Source of the DNA: Alisma plantago-aquatica
Taxonomy: Eukaryota; Streptophyta; Magnoliopsida; Alismatales; Alismataceae
Direction of reading: 5' to 3'
Length of the DNA stretch: 64,000 nt
NCBI GenBank assembly: GCA_963693085.1
Contig: OY856412.1
Span: 963,756,281 to 963,820,280, forward strand
Shown here one piece after another: positions 59,229 to 64,000 of the stretch (positions are counted from its first letter, which is position 1; each line of letters opens with the position of its first letter). The notes beneath the pieces were generated by a model. The model did not search any database. It was not told the DNA's origin and saw only the letters and a list, made by a program, of their open reading frames with translations. Both the position numbers and the translations under genes were made by a program.

Positions 59229-60281
59229 TGGAAGTCGGTTCACTATGCAAAATACCACTTCTAGAGGGTCCCTTATATTTCTTGGCATCATGTAGAGAAA
59301 AGAAAATGAGAGGGGCGTCTCATTTGAATAACTTTGGTGGAGAGAGAATCTTGATATTAAAATAATCAATATTTAAGCATAATTGAAACCCTAATTCAAT
59401 TTAATGCAAAAATAAATATATTAATTGAAGTGCCCTTCAACCAAATATGTGAAGGTTGAATTTGGATAAGTGTGGACGTCCTTGTGCCTTTCAAAGGCAA
59501 CAAAAATATCCTAAGTGAGTGGAGAGCCCACTCGCATTAGTTAACTAAAAAGTAATATCCACTCAATTTTGGATATTATTATTATAATGGTTAAGGTGCT
59601 TAATTTGTTTTCTTTTAATTCATGGATAATGAAGAGGAATTAGAAGGTGGGGAAGATGGCTTCGTATGCAAGGGATGGAGGAGAGTATGTGGCACCAATT
59701 TTGGAAATCAAAGGATTTTTATAACACTTTCTCTCTCATTGAAATTCCCTTATAAACATCTCATTTCCAACTCAAATGAAAGACTTTTTTCGACCCTTCT
59801 TTCTTTCCTTGCTTTGGCCATGTACAAGGGAGCTTAGGACCAATAGGAGGACGAACTCCAACCTGTAGGTAAGCTCCTTAATAATCTTCAACCTTGATTT
59901 CATGGTGGAAATAAAAAATCAATGCTTGATTTCTTCTTTTCTCCATTCAATCTTCAATCCTAGCCATTTCTTTTCACTCAAAAGCTTGAGGACGGACCTT
60001 GGGAGGTTGAGAAAGCTTCATTCACCATTAGAGACGTGAAGCTTAAAGCTTGGTTTCAACTTTGAAGGTGGGTTATATAACTCGAACCCTTAAATGTTAT
60101 TATTACATTCAATTCTTCATCATTTGTTGATCATTGTGTTCTTCTTGAAATTCCTTGATTCAATTGATGGAATTACCATAAAAATGGTAGTAGTTTTTGA
60201 AGGACCTAAGCTTGATGATGATGACATCATCTTAAGCACACACCTTAACAAAAAAATCTAGTGCAAACGGATTCAATGACT

Positions 60282-61025
60282 TGAGACCAAACGGTCTCAA
60301 GACCGTTTGGAGGTCAAGTTCTGATGCTGTTGGATGTTGATCCATTGGATTCAATTGATTTGATCTTAAAGGTTCCATGTATGTATGATCCACCAATTGC
60401 AAGCCCTAATCGATTGAATTGATTGAAACCGTAGTTGAGGGAATCGATTTTGAGGTAGTTTGACTCAAACGGTCTCAAGACCGTTTGGAGGTCAATGGTT
60501 GATTGTGGTGGATGGTTGGAGATCCAAGGGCTACAATCTGATGTACCTTCAATAGTTCAATCGATTGATGATTCAATGAGTACAAATCCTAAATCAATTT
60601 GATTGGAGGAAACCCTAATTGGTCCATTCGATTTGAAGGTGGTTTGGACCAAACGGTCTTGAGACCGTTTGAGTCCAAATGGTCTTGAGACCATTTGGGA
60701 TCAAACAGTCCTCAAACCGTTTGGAGATAAAACAATCTCAAACCATTTGATGTTCATTTGATTTCAATGTTGAGTTGCTCATTCGGTTCCAAATCGTTTG
60801 GAGTTAATTATATTTTATTCAAACGGTCTCAAACCATTTAGAGACTTTGAGTTCAAGACCGTTTGATGGTCTAACGGTCTTAAGACCGATTGAAGATATA
60901 ACCTAAGACCGTTTGGAGGTCAAGCACTTCAAGACTGTTTAAGGTCTAACGGTCGGTCTTCAGACTGTTTGGAAGTGTAATTAATTCAAAGACCGTTTGA
61001 AGGTCTAGAACCTCAGACCGTTTGA
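60282..61025. repeat. palindromic-word cluster AAACGGTCT/AGACCGTTT
   Basis: About twenty copies in ~740 bp; early copies are paired as AAACGGTCTCAAGACCGTTT (a 20-bp imperfect palindrome) followed by GGAGGTC, later copies are single. The spacing is irregular. Confidence 0.85.
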
Positions 61026-61379
61026 AGGTCTAATTGACTCAAACCATGTAAGTACTATTAAACTCCATGATTGTTAATGATGCATATCAAAGGTGATTAC
61101 AATGGTTGTACCTTCAAGATACTTAAGTGATTAATACCTTTTGAGTGGTTAACCTTTGATGCTTATGAAAGAAGTAACTTAATACACTATGTCAACCCTC
61201 CATTCAAGTTGAGTTAACCTAATCTAATCAAGTCTGAAGTAACTAACCTCCTAGAGAGGATGAGAGAGAGGAATTTATATATGAGTGATAATCATGTAAT
61301 GATTAAACCCCAACACTCTCAACATGAATACAATATGTAATTAGGGTATGATCCTTGTTAGAGAGATCATGAAACCCTA

Positions 61380-61740
61380 ATTGAGAAGGGTGATGAACCC
61401 TAACCCTAATTTAGGGCAATGTTAAGTATAACCCCAATACAGGGTAATGTGATGTGTAACCCTAATTTAGGGTAATGATATGAGAGACCCTAATTCAGGG
61501 TATTTTAATGGGAAACCCTAATTTTGGGGTAAAGCCATATGAAACCCTAATTTTAGGGGAAATGTTATAAGAAACCTTAATTCAAGGTAAGGATGTAATG
61601 TGAAACCCTGATACAGGGTAATATGATATGAATCCCTAATCCAGGGTGATGCTATGTATTATGAAACCCTAATTTGTGTAAGGGGACAAGTAACCTTGAT
61701 TGAGATGAATTGGGAAACCCTAACCTTAATAAGGGATTAG
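61380..61740. repeat. tandem repeat with telobox-like core
   Basis: About eleven degenerate units of 30-40 bp with consensus GAAACCCTAATTCAGGGTAA plus a short ATG/GATATG-rich spacer. Each unit carries AAACCCTAA and its inverted partner TTAGGGT, so each unit can fold on itself. It is not a telomere, because the heptamer does not run in tandem. Confidence 0.8.
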
Positions 61741-61859
61741 TGGTGTTGCCCTTGTATAACATGATGCTGATATGTAATTGGTATAATTGTTATCATGTGT
61801 ACTAACCATGCAGGTATCATGAGATGATGAGCATAGCCAGGTATGCGCTATGATGTTTC

Positions 61860-62560
61860 ATTTATTATTGTTAATGGGCCTTGTGAGCCATAACATACTT
61901 TGTTGCCCAGTGAGAGGTAACAAGAGATGAAATGGGCCATGTGAGCCATGTGAGATGCTTGTGTAGAAAGTATCATGTTTACCTTAGTCAGATGACTTGA
62001 AGGTATTAGTTATCTGATAAGTGGTAACAAGTGTTCCTTGATAAACTGAGGGTTTGAATACCCATTTCCTATAATTATGATGATGAGTTTGTGAAAGAAT
62101 GAGAATGCTGCTGATGATATGAGGGATTGAGATCCCAATGCCTTATTAAAGATTTGAATAGTACTTGATGAAAGTATTACACATTCTTTGTAGCAATTGT
62201 TAAAATAATTGATGTTTGGAAACTTGTTTGATGCTAAAAGAATATGGTAATACACTTAATTAATCAAGTGGTATCATATAATGTAGTTGCCCTGACCACA
62301 GATCCATCAGCGTCAGAATTTGCTGAATGGTAAAATGAGTTAATACTTGGAGCACATATTTTTGAATATGTGGGGGTAATTGGGCAATTATATCCTCATG
62401 CCCCATAGGAATGGCTGCAGGCTATATCCTATGTACGGGATTGGTTACAGACCATACCCCAGTATGAGTATGGCTACGGGCCATGACTCCATGATATGAT
62501 ACCAGGCATTGGCTACATGCCATAACCCTGAAGAGAGTATATGCTACGGGCTATAACTCT
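61860..62560. repeat. degenerate GGCTACGGGCCATAAC repeats
   Basis: At least seven variants (ggccttgtgagccataaca, gggccatgtgagccatg, ggctgcaggctatatcc, ggttacagaccatacccc, ggctacgggccatgactcc, ggctacatgccataaccc, gctacgggctataactc) spaced 25-60 bp. Similar words on the opposite strand occur at 9085-9220 in the solo-LTR-like insertion. Confidence 0.65.
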
Positions 62561-63739
62561 ATAGCGAAGATGCCGATATACCCCGACAAGCTAATTGCAG
62601 TTTGACACGTGATGTCTCTGCCATATAATCTCATACTGACCGAGAAGGTTGAGGTCTTGGAGTCCGACTCTTCCATTGACCTTGTGTGGTACCGATGCTT
62701 TACGTAATCGTGGTCGGTTGGAACATGAACGGTATACTTCATCTCTTCAGGGCATTAAGTATGATTGTAAAATATAATCAGCCGTGTAGCGTATTTGCTT
62801 AAGGTTGAAATACGAAAATCACTGGTTGATGTTATCTTGCTTAGCATAGTGGATAAATGTTATACATGTTCTTCATATTCCTTATTGGATAAGTGACATG
62901 CTGCTTTATCAAGTCATAGCTGAAATGCTTTGAATAAGAATATTATTCTAATATGTTTAGACAATGAATTATCTGCTATTGAACATTTATATTTCCTCTG
63001 GTCAGTTTTATTTTATTAAACTGCAATAATAATATTTCTGGTGGAGAGTTATATCTCTCACTGGGACAATTTCAATTGTCTCACCCCGTGGGATCCAACT
63101 TTTTAGGTAGACGCGGAGGGAGAGGCAGAAACCCTACAGCAGGGGAAGAGCAGCAACAACAACAGGGACAACAGTAAATTCTCAGGTGGAGACACTGGCT
63201 GTCATGTCTTGTATATAGAGTCCTATGTGTCGTCTATGTACTCTCAGGTCCTCGGAGTCAGTAGTTAGTTTAATGAATCGATCTGAGATTTTGGCTTGAT
63301 GCCTCAATGTTCTTATACTGCCTGTGTACAGTTTAACAGAGCAGTTGATGTATGTAACCCTCAAGAAAGAATGATACAAGATATGCACTTGTGAACCAGA
63401 ATGTAATTGAATTACTTTGGTTCTTTTAAAAGAGTTTTCTAATGTATGGATCTCTTTGTAAACAATTTTAATTTTTAGTGATTTTCAGTAATTCCGCTGC
63501 TAACATTCATTTCCGCTTAAGTAAATCATATTTTTGTGATTTGCTTTGCCACATGCACAGTCGCTGTCAAAGATAGGTGGTTGAAGACCGCACCTGCTGC
63601 GAGGTATAGTCACTGATCAAGCCTCAGGACCAGATATTACTTGCTAAAACCATCCTTCCCATTACATAGATGTTGATGCGATCTGCTGGTTATGGGTTTA
63701 TGGTCAAGTAAATTTGTGTTTTCGCTGTCTACTCCAACC

Positions 63740-64000
63740 ACGTAAAACCCAACAACTCTATGGTGGCACTCATTAAGAAAAGAAGCAACACCATCGTCAG
63801 CCTTATACCTCCAAGTTGCAATGTACCTGGGACTAAGGTAAATCATACCTACCACAGACCTGAAGCATTAGACTTTGGTGTCTACAGAGATGCGGCCTTC
63901 AACCTCCAGACTAAGAAGGTTGGTTTAGGAATCCATGTAGTGAGTGTTGAAGGCCACCGTGTCATGGGTTTTGGTCTCCCTTTTATTGCTAACTCATCCC
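63740..64000 (+). pseudogene. RNase H-like fragment (LINE or plant RVT_3 type), runs off the window
   Basis: The plus frame reads LIPPSCNVPGTKVNHTYHRP, then VYRDAAFNLQTKKVGLGIHV and VEGHRVMGFGLPF up to the last base. This resembles the RNase H-like domain of plant non-LTR retrotransposon ORFs (K-V-N-x-D-A-A ... G-x-G-x-V-x-R-D ... G-x-V). The first Asp is kept (RDAAF). The upstream join is not in one clean frame. The rest lies outside the window. Confidence 0.35.

Larger units (their letters stand above)
41716..59270 (+). mobile_element. Athila-like Ty3/gypsy retrotransposon 2, split by a Copia element
   Basis: Order on the plus strand: LTR (41716 to about 44097), tRNA-Asp-type primer site (44105-44122), gag (resumed after a nested Copia element at 44940-54212), DLGS protease, RT with FMDD, RNase H ending DHLSRI, integrase. 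The pol is much better kept than in element 1, with single stops rather than wholesale decay. The 3' LTR is not seen: the sequence after about 59270 does not match 41716-44097, so the right end is deleted or replaced by another LTR-like sequence. Confidence 0.85.
59270..63560 (+). repeat. long LTR-like noncoding region, edges undefined
   Basis: No coding. Contains in order a GGTCT/AGACC palindromic-word cluster (60282-61025), a TATA-like TTTATATATGAG (about 61271), a run of telobox-like ACCCTAATTTAGGGT repeats (61380-61740) and GGCTACGGGCCATA repeats (61860-62560). A stretch at 63050-63140 (TCTCACTGGGACAATT, CACCCCGTGGGATCC) is like the region before the R/U5 of large plant gypsy LTRs, and an AATTCCGCTGC phrase (63490) is frequent near their 3' ends. 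I infer a large LTR in plus orientation that replaced the right end of Athila-like element 2. TSD and exact ends were not found. Confidence 0.45.

Noticed and set aside
61380..61740. interstitial telomere
   Set aside because: The CCCTAAA heptamer is not tandem; it alternates with TTAGGG inverted partners and non-telomeric spacers.

Overview
The window is a transposon-rich stretch of a flowering-plant nuclear genome. The evidence is nested LTR retrotransposons of the plant Athila (Ty3/gypsy) and Copia types, a tRNA-derived SINE, short inverted-repeat DNA transposons, and one intact plant-type gene with a Lon N-terminal domain in AT-rich, mostly decayed surroundings. The sequence does not settle which plant lineage it is. 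There is no bacterial, CRISPR or rRNA content.

Layout. (1) 1-7857: a decayed Athila-like element on the minus strand (integrase, RNase H, RT, protease, gag, tRNA-Asp-type primer site, 5' LTR); its 3' LTR lies outside the window. (2) 8318-12125: four copies of a ~122-bp repeat, the second split by a 3.2-kb solo-LTR-like insertion. (3) 12126-15084: nothing recognised. (4) 15085-35625: an old tandem segmental duplication, unit 1 about 15085-28455 and unit 2 about 28510-35625. Each unit holds the same degraded plus-strand Copia pol fragment and ends in the 3' part of a Lon-domain gene. The intact gene (35295-36317, minus) belongs to unit 2; unit 1 ends in a truncated pseudocopy. Transposons landed separately in the two units, so each unit shows the empty site for the other's insertions. 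Unit 1 has three solo LTRs, two MITEs (one carrying a SINE), and a small gypsy element that itself contains a ~2-kb fold-back hairpin. Unit 2 has a 518-bp MITE and an 840-bp Harbinger-type MITE. (5) 36621-41715: mostly unrecognised DNA plus a degraded Copia 5' end. (6) 41716-59270: a second Athila-like element on the plus strand, with a complete 9.3-kb Copia element inserted in its gag (TSD CTTTC). (7) 59270-63560: a long LTR-like noncoding region with three different families of short repeats. (8) 63740-64000: an RNase H-like coding fragment.

The most unusual signal is shared by elements of different lineages. Five LTR or LTR-like regions (Athila 1, the 18783-20203 solo LTR, Athila 2, the Copia element, and 59.3-63.5 kb) each carry a private cluster of about 8 to 20 copies of a 10-12-bp imperfectly palindromic word. 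The words differ between elements but share a CGGTC/GACCG-like core. In each case the cluster lies upstream of a candidate TATA box, and four of the five TATA boxes are themselves symmetric (CCTAT...ATAGG). No element here looks able to transpose alone: all internal coding regions carry stops, frameshifts or deletions.
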